DNA of 64,000 nt from Methylobacterium sp. DB0501 (GCF_011043735.1 NZ_JAAKGV010000008.1:1-64000), one strand, 5' to 3'. Positions 35,487 to 48,128 are shown, numbered from the stretch's first letter. Notes: generated by a model from the sequence alone, not told the origin. Numbers and translations: made by a program.

Positions 35487-36221
35487 ATGATCCCAAGCCC
35501 CGCCGACCTCGCCGACAAGGCCCTCCTGATCCACCGCCGACTGTGCGGGGTCTATGGCTGCCCGATCGCCTATTTTCACGACCTCGACCCGGTGAGCGAG
35601 CTGATCTCCTCGCTCCTCTCCCACCGCACCCGCAACGCCGATTCCGGCCGCGCCTTCAAGGCGCTGCGGGCGCGCTTCAACGACTGGGATTCGCTCGTCG
35701 CGGCGCCGACCGACGAGGTGCAGGCGCTGATTTCCGGCGTGACCTGGCCGGAGCTGAAGGCGCCGCGGATCCAGGCGGTCCTGCGCGCGGTGCGGGAGCG
35801 GGCCGGGAGCCTCGACCTGGCTTTTCTCCGCGAGATGCCGGTGCCGGAGGCGCGGGCCTGGCTCGAGGCGATTCCCGGCATCGGGCCGAAGACCAGCGCG
35901 GCGGTGCTGTCGTTCAGCGCCCTGCGGATGCCGGCCCTGCCGGTCGACAGCCACCACCACCGCGTCGCGCAGCGCACCGGCCTGATCGGCCCGAAGGTCG
36001 ATGTTGGCCCGTCCCACGCGATCCTTCGCGCGCAATTGCCGGCGGACTGGGATGCGCAGCACCTGTACGACAACCACGAAGTCCTGATGCTGCACGGGCA
36101 ACGCTGCTGCTTCCACCGCAACCCGGCCTGCGGGCGTTGCGCCGTGCTCGATCTGTGCCCCACCGGACAGGCCAGGTCGGGCGAGCGGGCGAGGCGGGAA
36201 ACGGCCGCCCTCCACCCCTGA
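35487..36221 (+). CDS. Endonuclease III-like DNA glycosylase (HhH-GPD, 4Fe-4S)
   Basis: 244 residues. Helix-hairpin-helix [15 protein letters not shown] with the catalytic Lys, catalytic Asp in [12 protein letters not shown] and a C-terminal cluster C-x6-C-x2-C-x5-C ([17 protein letters not shown]). The region [16 protein letters not shown] replaces the usual LSAQT motif of Nth, which points to a divergent subgroup. Likely excises oxidised or abasic bases. Confidence 0.87.
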   Translation: MIPSPADLADKALLIHRRLCGVYGCPIAYFHDLDPVSELISSLLSHRTRNADSGRAFKALRARFNDWDSLVAAPTDEVQALISGVTWPELKAPRIQAVLRAVRERAGSLDLAFLREMPVPEARAWLEAIPGIGPKTSAAVLSFSALRMPALPVDSHHHRVAQRTGLIGPKVDVGPSHAILRAQLPADWDAQHLYDNHEVLMLHGQRCCFHRNPACGRCAVLDLCPTGQARSGERARRETAALHP

Positions 36222-36339
36222 TTCCAGGCCCTGCGACCCTCTGCTTGACCCCCCTGCCGGAACGGTCCAGAACGCCGCGCCCGCGGGATTGCGACAGCCC
36301 CCGGCCAAGGGACGACGGACCCAGGGGACGACGATCACG

Positions 36340-37380
36340 ATGCCCGCCTTCAAGGAACTGGTCTTCTCCGGCGTCCAGCCGACCGGCAACCTGCATCTCG
36401 GCAATTATCTCGGCGCGATCAAGCGCTTCGTCGCCATGCAGGCGCAGTTCGACTGCCTGTACTGCGTCGTCGACCTGCACGCGATCACGGTCTGGCAGGA
36501 CCCGGCCGAACTGACTCGACAGATCCGTGAAGTGACCGCGGCGTTCCTCGCCGCCGGCATCGACCCCGCCCGCTCGGTGGTGTTCAACCAGAGCCAGGTG
36601 CCGCAGCACGCCGAACTGGCCTGGATCTTCAACTGCGTCGCCCGCCTTGGCTGGCTCAACCGCATGACCCAGTTCAAGGAGAAGGCCGGCAAGGACCGCG
36701 AGAACGCCAGCGTCGGCCTCTACGATTACCCCGTGCTGATGGCCGCCGACATCCTGGCCTACCGCGCCACCCATGTGCCGGTGGGCGAGGACCAGAAGCA
36801 GCACCTCGAACTGACCCGCGACATCGCCCAGAAGTTCAACAACGACTTCGCGGGCGCCATTGCGGAACAGGGCCACGGCGAGGCGTTCTTTCCGATCACC
36901 GAGCCGCTGATCGGCGGGCCGGCCGCCCGGGTGATGTCCTTGCGCGACGGCACCAAGAAGATGTCGAAGTCGGACCCGTCCGACTATTCGCGGATCAACC
37001 TCACCGACGATTCGGACGCCATCGCCCAGAAGGTGCGCAAGGCCAAGACCGACGCCGAACCCCTCCCCTCCGAGATCGCCGGCCTCGAGAAGCGGCCGGA
37101 GGCCGACAACCTCGTGGGCATCTTCGCGGCGCTCAGCGACGCGACCCGCGAGGACGTGCTGCGCGATTACGGCGGCGCCCAGTTCTCGGCCTTCAAGGGC
37201 GCGCTCGTCGACCTCGCGGTGGCGAAGCTCGGACCGATCGGCGCCGAGATGCAGCGCCTCGTCGCCGATCCGGGCCACATCGACGCGGTGCTCGCCGACG
37301 GTGCCGCCCGCGCCGAGGCGATCGCCGCCCCCAACATCGCCGCCGTCAAGGACATCGTCGGCTTCGTGCGCCGGCGCTGA
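36340..37380 (+). CDS. trpS: Tryptophanyl-tRNA synthetase
   Basis: 346 residues, class I synthetase. HIGH-like motif [34 protein letters not shown] and KMSKS ([12 protein letters not shown]). Charges tRNA-Trp. ATG 36340 gives the family N-terminus. A strong terminator follows. Confidence 0.97.
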   Translation: MPAFKELVFSGVQPTGNLHLGNYLGAIKRFVAMQAQFDCLYCVVDLHAITVWQDPAELTRQIREVTAAFLAAGIDPARSVVFNQSQVPQHAELAWIFNCVARLGWLNRMTQFKEKAGKDRENASVGLYDYPVLMAADILAYRATHVPVGEDQKQHLELTRDIAQKFNNDFAGAIAEQGHGEAFFPITEPLIGGPAARVMSLRDGTKKMSKSDPSDYSRINLTDDSDAIAQKVRKAKTDAEPLPSEIAGLEKRPEADNLVGIFAALSDATREDVLRDYGGAQFSAFKGALVDLAVAKLGPIGAEMQRLVADPGHIDAVLADGAARAEAIAAPNIAAVKDIVGFVRRR

Positions 37381-37414
37381 GGACCGCTCGCCGCCGCCCC
37401 AGTGGATCTAGAAC

Positions 37415-37471
37415 ACCTTCTTGCCGTTCCGGGGCCGCGCAGCGGAGCCCGGAACGACAAGAAGGTTTTTT
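37415..37471 (+). terminator. Rho-independent terminator of trpS
   Basis: Long stem: ACCTTCTTG and CGTTCCGGG pair with CCCGGAACG and CAAGAAGGT, interrupted by one mismatch, then TTTTTT. The stem is unusually long for a terminator and may be a member of a genomic repeat family recruited as one. Confidence 0.85.
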
Positions 37472-38255
37472 AGATTCGTCAATGGGACCGGTCCTCAGCA
37501 GATTTCGCAAAAGTGGTTGCCGCCTCTGCGACAAACCAAGCGTCCAAGCGGACGAAGCGTCGGCCTGCCCACAGTGTATGACACAGCACGTTGAGAGATG
37601 CGGGAACGACGGCCGCCGCGCCGAAACCCTCCCCGCAACCTGCTGTGTCGTGTAGTGAGTTGCCGCGCGATCGGGCAGTGCTCCAGCATGCGGGTGTCTC
37701 GGCGCCGCTGTCATCATCTGTCAGATATCGGACTGAGCGATACAGTCTAACGTCAAGACTGTGGCGGTCGGAGGCTTGACGATGCGGACTCATTTCGGCT
37801 GTCGCAGCTTTTGCAAACCCTGACGCCAAATCCATCCCTCGCTCGCGCCGACCACGTGCAGCCGCGCAAAATCATCCTCACATCTTGCCGCTGGCTTTCA
37901 ACTGTGACAGCCGCGTCACAGCCCGCTCGGCCGAATCATCCCGCTGCACATCCTGAACCCACTCCTCGATCAAAGTCGGGCGTGAGCGTGACTTTTGCCG
38001 CAGGATTTCGATCTGGTCCCGCAGGACGGTGTTCCGTGGCGCGGTTCCATGCTGCCGATACGGCGGTGATTTGCGGTGGCTCGACATGCCGGGCATGCTC
38101 TGACGGCGTCGTTAACAGGTGGTAAAGATCTGTCAGGCCCATGCCGTCGGGTGGGCTCCCTCACCGGATGGTGATGATCGCCATTCACGGGCTTGCAGCG
38201 CAGCCGGCCGGGCCGATAACCCGGGCGGAGCGATCATCCGCGGGAGACGGTGCAC
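37472..38255. other. Gene-poor region between trpS and the HAD gene
   Basis: About 780 bp, less GC-rich than its surroundings. Several short frames exist on the minus strand; only the one at 37878-38096 looks possibly coding. No RNA gene or mobile element was recognised. Confidence 0.5.
37878..38096 (-). CDS. Possible small protein or gene fragment, unknown
   Basis: 72 residues; the second half (NTVLRDQIEILRQKSRSRPT, IEEWVQDVQRDDSAERAV) is helical and charged and could be a real C-terminus. No family recognised, and no clear ribosome-binding site. It could be the tail of a decayed gene. Confidence 0.25.
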   Translation of the reverse strand: MPGMSSHRKSPPYRQHGTAPRNTVLRDQIEILRQKSRSRPTLIEEWVQDVQRDDSAERAVTRLSQLKASGKM

Positions 38256-38960
38256 ATGGCGATCCAGGCCCTCATCTTCGACGTCTTCGGCACCTTGCTC
38301 GACTGGCACGGCGGCGTCGCCCGGGAGGCGGGGCGGCTTCTGGCGCCGTTCCGGCCCGACCTCGACGGCGCCGCCTTCGCACGGGCCTGGCGCGACCGCT
38401 ACCAGCCCGGCATGGAGCCGATCCGCCAGGGCGCCCGGAGCTACACCGACCTCGACACCCTGCATGCCGAGAGCCTGGAGGGCGTGCTCGCCGGCCTCAA
38501 CCTGGCGGAGGCGGTGCCGCCGGAGATCCGGGCCGAACTGGTCCTCGCCTGGCACCGGCTCGATGCCTGGCCCGAGGTGCCGGACGCGCTCGCGCGCCTT
38601 CGCGAAAACTACCTGCTGGCGCCCTGCTCCAACGCGCATGTGCGGCTCGCCATCGCGCAGGCCCGCCGCAACCGCCTGCCTTGGGACACGGTGCTCGGGG
38701 CCGAGATCGCCCAGGACTACAAGCCGAAGCCCGCCGTCTATCTTCGTGCCGTCGAGGTCCTGCGGCTCCAGCCGGACGAGGTGATGATGGTGGCGGCCCA
38801 TTCCTCGGACCTCGCGGCGGCGGCCGCCTGCGGTCTCGCCACCGCCCACGTCGCCCGGCCCGACGAGAGCGGCCCGGGCACCGGCGAGCCGGCGCCCCTG
38901 GTGCCGGTGGATGTTGCGGCGTCGGACTTGGCGGATCTTGCCCGCCAGCTCGGCTGCTGA
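38256..38960 (+). CDS. HAD-superfamily haloacid dehalogenase type II
   Basis: 234 residues. Motif I FDVFGTLLDWHGG (nucleophile Asp), motif II APCSNAHVRLA (Ser/Asn), motif III KPKPAVYLRAVE and motif IV MMVAAHSSDLAAAAACG. The WHGG and PCSN patterns are those of L-2-haloacid dehalogenases, but substrate must be tested. ATG 38256 is preferred to GTG 38250 because of the spacing to GGGAG. Confidence 0.87.
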   Translation: MAIQALIFDVFGTLLDWHGGVAREAGRLLAPFRPDLDGAAFARAWRDRYQPGMEPIRQGARSYTDLDTLHAESLEGVLAGLNLAEAVPPEIRAELVLAWHRLDAWPEVPDALARLRENYLLAPCSNAHVRLAIAQARRNRLPWDTVLGAEIAQDYKPKPAVYLRAVEVLRLQPDEVMMVAAHSSDLAAAAACGLATAHVARPDESGPGTGEPAPLVPVDVAASDLADLARQLGC

Positions 38961-38971
38961 GGCAAGGTAAA

Positions 38972-38997
38972 GGCCCGCCCCCCGAAGGAGGCGGGCC
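38972..38997. terminator. Hairpin between the HAD gene and clpB
   Basis: GGCCCGCC / GGCGGGCC with a 10-nt loop, between two convergent genes; probably serves both. No T-run. Confidence 0.5.
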
Positions 38998-39020
38998 CCG
39001 ATAAGACCCCGCGCGGGTCC

Positions 39021-41660
<2,640 letters not shown>

Positions 41661-41782
41661 GAATTCGCTCCTCCTCGGCCGATCCTCCCGCCCTCTGACG
41701 AGGCGACGGGGGATCGAAGGGTTCGCCCTCGCGCAGTCGTCGCGCGCCGGGCGCCGGCCCTTCCTGGAAGCGGCCAGCCCTT

Positions 41783-41816
41783 CCCATGTGGTGTGACATA
41801 TCTGTAACACAAGGGG
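41783..41816 (-). promoter_or_regulatory. Candidate heat-shock promoter of clpB
   Basis: On the minus strand CCCCTTG (41816-41810) is followed after about 20 nt by ACATGG (41789-41784). CTTG with this spacing resembles the -35 of RpoH promoters; the -10 is weak. Between them lies an imperfect palindrome, TGTG...CACA. Distance to the ATG is about 125 nt. Confidence 0.35.
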
Positions 41817-41945
41817 CGGCCGGCGCGATTTCGCGGGCCGGAACCATGCGGCGCGGGGATGGCTTGGTGCTGGCTCGGCGGCGGCGTTACGGCAAGGGCG
41901 CGAGGTCAGATGTTCAGGCGGGCCGATTTCCACTAACCAGAGGGC

Positions 41946-42719
41946 ATGACCGCCGCCGCCCTCACCGTCACCGCCCTTCACCGCTATCCCGTGAAGGGCC
42001 TCTCGCCCGAGCCCCTGGCCGCGGCCGCGCTGACGGCCGGCGGCTATTTCCCGGGCGACCGGCTGTTCGCGGTCGAGAACGGCCCGAGCGGCTTCGATCC
42101 CGCCGCGCCGGTGCACCAGCCCAAGATCAAGTACCTGATGCTGATGCGCAACGAGGCGCTGGCCCGTCTCGCGACCACCTACGACGACGCGACCGGAATG
42201 TTGACGATCCGCGAGGGCGACCGCGAGGCGGCCCGCGGCGACCTCGGGACGAAGGAGGGACGGCTCACCATCGAGGCGTTCTTCCGCCGCTACCTCCCGA
42301 AGGAGCTGCGCGGCCCGCCGAAGGTGCTGGCCGCGCCGGAGGGCTACCGCTTCACCGATTCGCGCAGAGGCTTCGTCTCGCTCATCAACCTGGCGAGCGT
42401 TGCGGCGGTCGAGGACATGGTCGGGGCGGCGGTGGATCCGTTGCGGTTCCGCGGCAACCTGCATGTCACCGGGCTCCCGGCCTTCGCCGAGCTCGACCTC
42501 GTCGGGGCCGAACTCGCCACGGAGGCGGGCCTGCGTCTCAAGGTGACGAAGCGCATCGTGCGCTGCGCCGCCACCAACGTCGACCCGGCAACGGGTCAGC
42601 GCGACCTCGCGATCCCGGAGGCCCTGCAAAAGACCCTCGGCCACGCCGATTGCGGGGTCTATGCCGAGGTGGTCGCGGGAGGCGTGGTGCGGATGGGGGA
42701 CGCGTTGCGGGTGGGCTGA
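41946..42719 (+). CDS. MOSC-domain protein
   Basis: 257 residues. MOSC N-terminal beta-barrel ([15 protein letters not shown]) and MOSC core with the conserved Cys in [23 protein letters not shown] proteins carry sulfur for molybdenum-cofactor enzymes or act as molybdo-reductases. No partner gene is next to it. Confidence 0.88.
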   Translation: MTAAALTVTALHRYPVKGLSPEPLAAAALTAGGYFPGDRLFAVENGPSGFDPAAPVHQPKIKYLMLMRNEALARLATTYDDATGMLTIREGDREAARGDLGTKEGRLTIEAFFRRYLPKELRGPPKVLAAPEGYRFTDSRRGFVSLINLASVAAVEDMVGAAVDPLRFRGNLHVTGLPAFAELDLVGAELATEAGLRLKVTKRIVRCAATNVDPATGQRDLAIPEALQKTLGHADCGVYAEVVAGGVVRMGDALRVG

Positions 42720-42729
42720 CGCGCGGGTC

Positions 42730-42939
42730 TCAGCGCTTCGACGGCAGCCAGTCCGGCTCGGGCTCCTGGCGCGGCAGCACCGCCGCCACGGCGTCGAGAT
42801 CGACCGTGTAGCTGTCGGTGAGCAGGCGCCAGAGATCCTGGCGGCTGGCGGCGCGGTGGCTCAGCGAGGTGACGGTCGCGGCGAGCAGCGACGGGTTGGT
42901 GAGGGCGGGACGCGGCAGGAGCGAATCGACGAGGCGCAT
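42730..42939 (-). CDS. Small hypothetical protein
   Basis: 69 residues, [20 protein letters not shown], mostly helical, ending [11 protein letters not shown]. No family recognised. Convergent with the MOSC gene (10 nt between stops). The ATG at 42939 is preferred over an upstream in-frame start of proline-rich sequence. Confidence 0.55.
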   Translation of the reverse strand: MRLVDSLLPRPALTNPSLLAATVTSLSHRAASRQDLWRLLTDSYTVDLDAVAAVLPRQEPEPDWLPSKR

Positions 42940-43200
42940 CGTTGGGGGATCCGGTGGACCGTCCACAGGATGCTCGGATCGTGGTTAAGCACAGGTAAAG
43001 CGCGACCGGTCTCAGGCGCCGTCATCCAACCGTCGCGGGCCGCCGCCAGAACCCGGCGACCCGAGGGGCGCGGCCGTCGCGCGGAAACGCCGTGCGTGAG
43101 ATTTCGGTGTGACACGCCGCGCGATGATGCGTAGAACCCCGCGCCGACCGCGTGCCGCGACAGTGCCGCGACCCGACCTTGCGAGAGGACACCCGCCGCG

Positions 43201-44139
43201 ATGAGCGATTCCGGAGCGGACAAAGCGCCCCAAGTCCAGCCGCCCGAAGTCCAGTTGCCCAACGTCCACGTGCGGGCCGAGGTGCTGGTGCAGGCGCTGC
43301 CGCACATGCAGCGCTACGACGAGGAGGTCGTGGTCATCAAGTATGGCGGCCACGCCATGGGCGACCGCGCCGCGGCGGAGGATTTCGCCGAGGACATCGT
43401 GCTCCTCGAGCAGTCGGGCCTGAAGCCCGTGGTGGTCCATGGCGGCGGGCCGCAGATCGGCCGCATGCTCGACCGGCTCGGCATCAAGTCCGAGTTCCGC
43501 GAGGGCCTGCGCGTCACCGACGAGGCCACCGTCGAGGTCGTCGAGATGGTGTTGGCGGGATCGATCAACAAGCAGATCGTCGGCTGGATCTCGGCCGAGG
43601 GCGGCAAGGCGATCGGCCTGTGCGGCAAGGACGGCAACATGGTGCGGGCGCGCCGCGCCGCCCGCACGGTGATGGATCCCGATTCGCTCATCGAGCGCCA
43701 GCTCGATCTCGGCCTCGTCGGCGAGCCCGAGCACGTCGACCGCACCGTCCTCGACGCGGTGCTGAAGGCCGAGCTGATCCCGGTCCTCGCCCCCGTGGCG
43801 GTCGGCAGCGACAACCAGACCTACAACGTCAACGCCGATACCTTCGCGGGGGCCATCGCCGGGGCGATGCGGGCCAAGCGCCTGCTGCTGCTGACCGACG
43901 TGCCGGGCGTGCTCGATAAGAACAAGAAGCTGATCCCGGAACTGTCGATCGAGGATTGCCGCCGGCTGATCGCCGACGGGACCATCACGGCCGGCATGAT
44001 CCCGAAGATCGAGACCTGCATCTATGCCCTGGAGCAGGGCGTCGAGGCGGTGGTCATCCTGGACGGCAAGGTGCCGCACGCGGTGCTGCTCGAATTGTTC
44101 ACCGATTACGGCGCCGGGACCCTGATCCGCCGCTCGTGA
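43201..44139 (+). CDS. argB: Acetylglutamate kinase
   Basis: 312 residues. [12 protein letters not shown] (phosphate-binding), [41 protein letters not shown] and [15 protein letters not shown] [15 protein letters not shown]. Phosphorylates N-acetylglutamate in arginine synthesis; the N-terminal extension of about 30 residues is typical of arginine-sensitive hexameric forms. Confidence 0.96.
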   Translation: MSDSGADKAPQVQPPEVQLPNVHVRAEVLVQALPHMQRYDEEVVVIKYGGHAMGDRAAAEDFAEDIVLLEQSGLKPVVVHGGGPQIGRMLDRLGIKSEFREGLRVTDEATVEVVEMVLAGSINKQIVGWISAEGGKAIGLCGKDGNMVRARRAARTVMDPDSLIERQLDLGLVGEPEHVDRTVLDAVLKAELIPVLAPVAVGSDNQTYNVNADTFAGAIAGAMRAKRLLLLTDVPGVLDKNKKLIPELSIEDCRRLIADGTITAGMIPKIETCIYALEQGVEAVVILDGKVPHAVLLELFTDYGAGTLIRRS

Positions 44140-44178
44140 GCACGACGGCCTCGGTCGGCCCTGCGGGCCGCCCGATCC

Positions 44179-44306
44179 GTGATACGAAATCCGGACGTGA
44201 TCGTCCGGATTTCGTATCACCAGCCCGCGCGGTGGAGCCGGAGGCTCCACACGCGTGAGCGAAGCCGATTTTCGCATCGCGCAGCGAACAGTCGGAAATC
44301 GCACGA
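44179..44306. repeat. Dispersed palindromic repeat, copy 1
   Basis: Starts with a perfect 19-bp inverted repeat (GTGATACGAAATCCGGACG, loop TGAT, 44179-44220), then CCAGCCCGCGCGG (44220-44232), an 8-bp stem (44232-44250) and TGAGCGAAGCCGA (44256-44268). The same order and the two 13-mers recur at 53865-53972. It follows argB, 40 nt after the stop, and could also end its transcript. Confidence 0.75.
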
Positions 44307-44333
44307 GACCATCCTTTCGCCTTCCCTTCCGCC

Positions 44334-45122
44334 GTGCCTCGCTTATCTTGGGCGTCCGGGGCCGTGGGGCCCCCGTCGCCGGATCGTCCCTTGCTCCTGC
44401 CAGGCGAGAGCCACCTCACCGCGCCTAAGGCCCGCGGCTTCTCGGGAATCGACACCTGGGTGTTCGACCTCGACAACACGCTCTATCCCCACGACGCCCG
44501 CGTCTGGCCGCAGGTCGACGAGCGCATCACCCTCTACGTGATGAACCTGTTCGGGCTCGACGGGATCTCGGCGCGGGCCTTGCAGAAGTACTTCTACCAC
44601 CGCTACGGCACGACGTTGCGTGCGCTGATGGCCGAGTGGAAAATCGATCCTTACGAGTTCCTCGACTTCGCCCACGACATCGACCATTCGAGCATCGCGC
44701 TCAATCCGGATCTCGGACTGGCGATCGAGAGCCTGCCCGGCCGCAAGCTGATCCTCACCAACGGCTCGCGCCGGCATGCCGAGAACGTGGCGAAGAAGCT
44801 CGGCATCCTCGACCATTTCGAGGACGTGTTCGACATCGCGGCGGCCGATTTCGTGCCCAAGCCCGAACGCAGCGCCTACGAGAAGTTCCTGAGCCGCCAC
44901 GGCGTCGACCCGACCCGCTCGGCCCTGTTCGAGGACATCGCCAAGAACCTCGTCGTCCCGCACGACCTCGGCATGGCGACGGTGCTGGTGGTGCCCCGCA
45001 CCATCGACCCGTTCCGCGAGAGCTTCGAGCAGGAGGCGGTGCGCGCGCCCCATATCGACCACATCACCAACGACCTCGCGGGCTTCCTGACCGACCGGGT
45101 CGCCCCGGTGCTGGCGGCGTGA
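44334..45122 (+). CDS. HAD-family pyrimidine 5'-nucleotidase-like protein
   Basis: 262 residues at most. DTWVFDLDNTLYP (motif I), LILTNGSRRHAENV (motif II), FVPKPERSAYEKFL (motif III) and ALFEDIAKNLVVPHDLGM (motif IV) define the pyrimidine 5'-nucleotidase group of HAD enzymes. It dephosphorylates nucleoside monophosphates. GTG at 44334 gives a long N-terminus; the true start may be nearer 44391-44430, because the family begins just before GFSGIDTWVFD. It overlaps the next small gene by 4 nt. Confidence 0.87.
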   Translation: MPRLSWASGAVGPPSPDRPLLLPGESHLTAPKARGFSGIDTWVFDLDNTLYPHDARVWPQVDERITLYVMNLFGLDGISARALQKYFYHRYGTTLRALMAEWKIDPYEFLDFAHDIDHSSIALNPDLGLAIESLPGRKLILTNGSRRHAENVAKKLGILDHFEDVFDIAAADFVPKPERSAYEKFLSRHGVDPTRSALFEDIAKNLVVPHDLGMATVLVVPRTIDPFRESFEQEAVRAPHIDHITNDLAGFLTDRVAPVLAA

Positions 45123-45286
45123 GCGTGCCGGACCGGCAAGATCCCGGTGAGCAAGATCCCGGCGAGCAAGATCCCGGCGAGCAGGATCCTGCGGAGATCT
45201 GGGGCCGGCGCATCGGCCGTGGGCTCGGCTTCGCGGCCCTCGTCGTGCTGGGTTACCTGCTTGGCCGGCAGCTGGCCCTGTGGTGA
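45119..45286 (+). CDS. Small membrane protein with QDPGE repeats
   Basis: 55 residues from a GTG that overlaps the HAD stop (GTGA). The N-terminal half is four pentapeptide units (QDPGE three times, then QDPAE) encoded by 15-bp tandem repeats. The second half is IWGRRIGRGLGFAALVVLGY and a single membrane helix ending LALW. No family recognised. Cytoplasmic acidic tail and one helix suggest a small regulator or anchor. Confidence 0.7.
   Translation: MSVPDRQDPGEQDPGEQDPGEQDPAEIWGRRIGRGLGFAALVVLGYLLGRQLALW
45137..45196 (+). repeat. 15-bp coding tandem repeat (four units)
   Basis: Units CAAGATCCCGGTGAG, CAAGATCCCGGCGAG, the same again, and CAGGATCCTGCGGAG. All are in frame, so unit gain or loss only lengthens or shortens the acidic segment. 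Confidence 0.9.
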
Positions 45287-45318
45287 CGCCTCCGAGACCA
45301 CCAGGACCCGAGACCACG

Positions 45319-45741
45319 ATGTCCGATACCGACTGGAGCACCCGCCGAGCCCCCGATCTCGCCGCCATCGAGGCCCTGGCCGAAGCGGCCTTCGCGCGCC
45401 TGCCCGACAAGTTCCGGGCCCTGTGCGAGGGCGTGGTGATCCGGGTCGAGGAGTTTCCCGACGACGAGACCCTGGAGGAGATGGGCTGCGAGAGCGAGTT
45501 CGACCTTCTCGGGCTGTTCCGCGGCATCGGCCTGGCCCAAGGCGGCGGCGCCCTGAACCTCGCCACCGGGCAGTTCCCCAACATGGTCTGGCTCTATCGC
45601 CGGCCGCTCCTCGATTACTGGGCCGAGCACGACGAGACCCTGGGCCATCTCGTCACCCACGTCCTGGTGCATGAGATCGGTCACCATGTCGGGTTTTCCG
45701 ACGACGACATGGCGGCGATCGAGGCGGCGGCCGAGGAGTGA
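45319..45741 (+). CDS. Zincin-like metallopeptidase (Zincin_1 family)
   Basis: 140 residues. The zinc motif is HVLVHEIGHHVGFSDDDM (HExxHH), near the C-terminus, with the family segments FPDDETLEEMGCES and LLGLFRGIGLA. Cytoplasmic minigluzincin-type family of unknown substrate. ATG 45319 chosen; a start 39 nt upstream gives a proline-rich extension. Confidence 0.87.
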   Translation: MSDTDWSTRRAPDLAAIEALAEAAFARLPDKFRALCEGVVIRVEEFPDDETLEEMGCESEFDLLGLFRGIGLAQGGGALNLATGQFPNMVWLYRRPLLDYWAEHDETLGHLVTHVLVHEIGHHVGFSDDDMAAIEAAAEE

Positions 45742-46025
45742 GGCCGGCCTGCCCGCGCCCAGGCGGGTCTCGCGCCGGCTGAGGCCGTTTCGCCAGAATT
45801 CCTTGCCGGATGTCGGCGGCACATTCCTGACGGGCTAGGGCGATGCCGGCTCGCATGGGCGTCCCAGGTCGGTCTACATCATTGACAAGATTGACGTATC
45901 TCTCAGGCTTCGCCGCGCCGCATCGATATGCCCTGGGGCAGTATAACCGTGAGGTAATTGCCGACGATTGGACTCAACCCTATTGGGTGCGATGAATCGT
46001 TGTCCCTCGTCACCCTGAATCGGAC

Positions 46026-46358
46026 ATGTCCGTACCCAGCACCCTCGCCCCGGTCCGCATCGAGACCGGCGGCTTCGACAGCGAGGGCCGACTGGCCTTC
46101 CGCGACGGGCGCCTCATCGGCGTCCTGACCCTGCTCGACCCGGAACTCTACGACGAACTGGGGCTTGGCCGGCACTGGTTCCTGGAGGCGGCGTTCGGGC
46201 GGGTCGTCGACGAGCCGCGCCCGCCGGCCTTCCCGACCCTCGATGCGGCCTGCGCCTGGCTCGACGACCGGACGGCCCGGGTCAGGCCGCACTGCGCGGT
46301 GGGAGCGCGCTCGCCTTCGGCCGGCTGGTGCGGAACTGGCCCCGCTCCGCGGCGATGA
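46026..46358 (+). CDS. Hypothetical protein overlapping the convergent ligase gene
   Basis: 110 residues. VRIETGGFDSEGRLAFRDGR and LIGVLTLLDPELYDELGLGR are well-formed; the last 25 residues overlap the 3' end of the minus-strand gene by 77 bp. No family recognised. Codon use in the first 85 codons is typical. Confidence 0.6.
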   Translation: MSVPSTLAPVRIETGGFDSEGRLAFRDGRLIGVLTLLDPELYDELGLGRHWFLEAAFGRVVDEPRPPAFPTLDAACAWLDDRTARVRPHCAVGARSPSAGWCGTGPAPRR

Positions 46359-47520
46359 AGATCAGGACCACGATCGTCACGCTGGTGAACCACCAACTCG
46401 CGGTGGTGCCGATGCCGAGGCAGGCCGAGGTGAAGGCGGTGGCGGCGGTGGCCATCGCGCCCGGCGTCAGCACCGGGTGCTCGCGGCCGGAATGGCGGAT
46501 GCCGTTCCACAGCACGAAGGCGGCCGCGAAGGCGCCGACGATCCCGAGCTCGTACCAGATCTCGAACAGCAGGGAGGACGGGGCGTTGATCGGCAGCATG
46601 CCGACCACCTTGCCGCGGAGCGCCGTCTCCAGGCCGTGACCGGTGACGAGGCGCAGGGGCTCGCTCGTCACCACCCGCTGCCAGGCCTTCAGGGACAGGA
46701 TCGTCGGGTGGAGCGGCCCGAGCAGCGGCGTCAGCAGCGGCCGCAGGACGAAGGGCAGCAGCGGCGCCAGGGCGACGAGGCCCGCCGCGACCCCGGCGGT
46801 GACCCGCACGCCAAGCCCCTGGCGCCAGGCCGAGAGCGCGAAGGCGGCCGCCCCGACGGCGAGCGCCATCAGCGGCACCGGCCCGGGTGCCAGCACCAGG
46901 GCGAGCGCGACCACGACGGCGAGGCCGAGCGCCTCCATGTCGCGGCGGCGCGAGCGCAGCCAGGCCGCGGCGGGCCAGAGCAGCAGGGCGAGCAGCATCG
47001 CGCCGCGCTCCAGCGCGCTGTCGTCCTCGAAGCCGCCGCGCAGCGAGGCGCCGCTGAACAGCCCGAGCAGCACCGCCCCGATCGCCGCCGCACCGACGCC
47101 CAGCGGCAGCAGGTAGAGATTGGCCGAACGCATCCGGTCGGGCAGCGCGAGATAGCCTGCCACCGTCAGCCCGACCGTGGCGGCGAGGTTGAGCAGGCGC
47201 TCGCTCGCCGGGCCGGGGAACGGCGTCCAGACCAGCGACAGGGCGCACCAGCCGAGCAGCAGCGCGCCGGCCAGGATCGCCCGCGCCCCGCCGAGCCGCG
47301 ACAGCCCCGCCCTGAGGGGCCGCTGCGCCCCGTCGAGCAGGGCGGCGATGATGAGCAGCGCGATGCCGATCGGCGCCAGGATCACCACGCTGCGCCGCGA
47401 CACCAGCGCGGTGACCGGGATCACCACCGTCAGGCCGAAAAAGGCGAGGCGGCGCAGCAGCGCCGCCGCGTCGACGGCGGGATCGGGGGTGTGCGACGTC
47501 GCGCGCGGCATGGCGGCCAA
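46282..47520 (-). CDS. O-antigen ligase/polymerase-like membrane protein
   Basis: 412 residues, ten or more membrane helices. The region between helices with LSLKAWQRVVTSEPLRLVTG and HGLETALRG matches the Wzy_C (O-antigen ligase) periplasmic loop, including RxxxG and the conserved HGL. It probably attaches or polymerises a surface polysaccharide. Lone gene, no sugar-transferase neighbours in the window. Confidence 0.8.
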   Translation of the reverse strand: MAAMPRATSHTPDPAVDAAALLRRLAFFGLTVVIPVTALVSRRSVVILAPIGIALLIIAALLDGAQRPLRAGLSRLGGARAILAGALLLGWCALSLVWTPFPGPASERLLNLAATVGLTVAGYLALPDRMRSANLYLLPLGVGAAAIGAVLLGLFSGASLRGGFEDDSALERGAMLLALLLWPAAAWLRSRRRDMEALGLAVVVALALVLAPGPVPLMALAVGAAAFALSAWRQGLGVRVTAGVAAGLVALAPLLPFVLRPLLTPLLGPLHPTILSLKAWQRVVTSEPLRLVTGHGLETALRGKVVGMLPINAPSSLLFEIWYELGIVGAFAAAFVLWNGIRHSGREHPVLTPGAMATAATAFTSACLGIGTTASWWFTSVTIVVLIFIAAERGQFRTSRPKASALPPRSAA

Positions 47521-48122
47521 TCCGGGTGACGGCGCGAAAGGGCGCCGCTCCCTCCCCTCCTAGTCGAGAGGGCGGCTCCTGCGCTGTAGATGGGGCGCAA
47601 CACTGAGGAAGGGCGCGGCGGGCGCGGCGCGTCCGGGAGCGGCTGGAGCGCCGGCAGCAGGTCGTTGTTCTCCTCGATCCGCAGCATCCGGACATCGACC
47701 ATGACGGTGCGGAACCACGGGGATTCCCGCGCCACGTCCTGAAACGTCAGGACGCACCGCACCGGGTCGACCTGGCCGTTGCCGAAGTCGACGCTACCCT
47801 GCTGCCGGTCGAAGCCGTGGCGCTCCGGCACCCGGGGAATGTCCTGGTCGCCGTTCTGCCAGCGTGCGTTACGCTATTGGTTCTTCAGCGTCTCGGTGTC
47901 GAGATCGAAGCAGAACGCCTATACCCGCCTGCTCCACGCCGGTCGATTGGGGATGTGTCGAGGCAGGAGATCGTCGATCTCATGACCTTGCAGCAAGCGG
48001 CGCTGGGGGCGTCGAGCCTTCATCGATGTGCTGCCGCCCTCGCCGAGACGGTCGTCCGGACATGCCCGGACATCCTTCGGGTGAAACCGGTGCAGTTCCC
48101 GCGCTCGTGCGAAGGTGCCGGA
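47521..48122. other. Intergenic region with decayed coding traces
   Basis: About 600 bp. The plus strand holds a folB-like relic (47817-48128). The minus strand has a frame with PVRCVLTFQDVARESPWF that I do not recognise. No mobile element seen. Confidence 0.4.
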
Positions 48123-48128
48123 TCAGCC
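47817..48128 (+). pseudogene. Possible decayed dihydroneopterin-aldolase-like gene
   Basis: The frame reads NVLVAVLPACV, then LQRLGVEIEAERL, IGDVSRQEIVDLMTLQQA, AAALAETVVRTCPDILRVKP. Order and spacing resemble FolB (VRDLVL..., GDV..YEEIVD, ETLAE, LRVxVRxEK) with the active-site loop missing. The start region and end are degenerate. Weak resemblance; a functional folB is at 22541. Confidence 0.3.

Noticed and set aside
37479..37835. Minus-strand frame after trpS
   Set aside because: Codon composition is irregular, three overlapping frames are equally open, and there is no ribosome-binding site.
47430..47831. Minus-strand frame with VRCVLTFQDVARESPWF
   Set aside because: Its second half only mirrors the start of the ligase gene in another frame, and the first half matches nothing I know.
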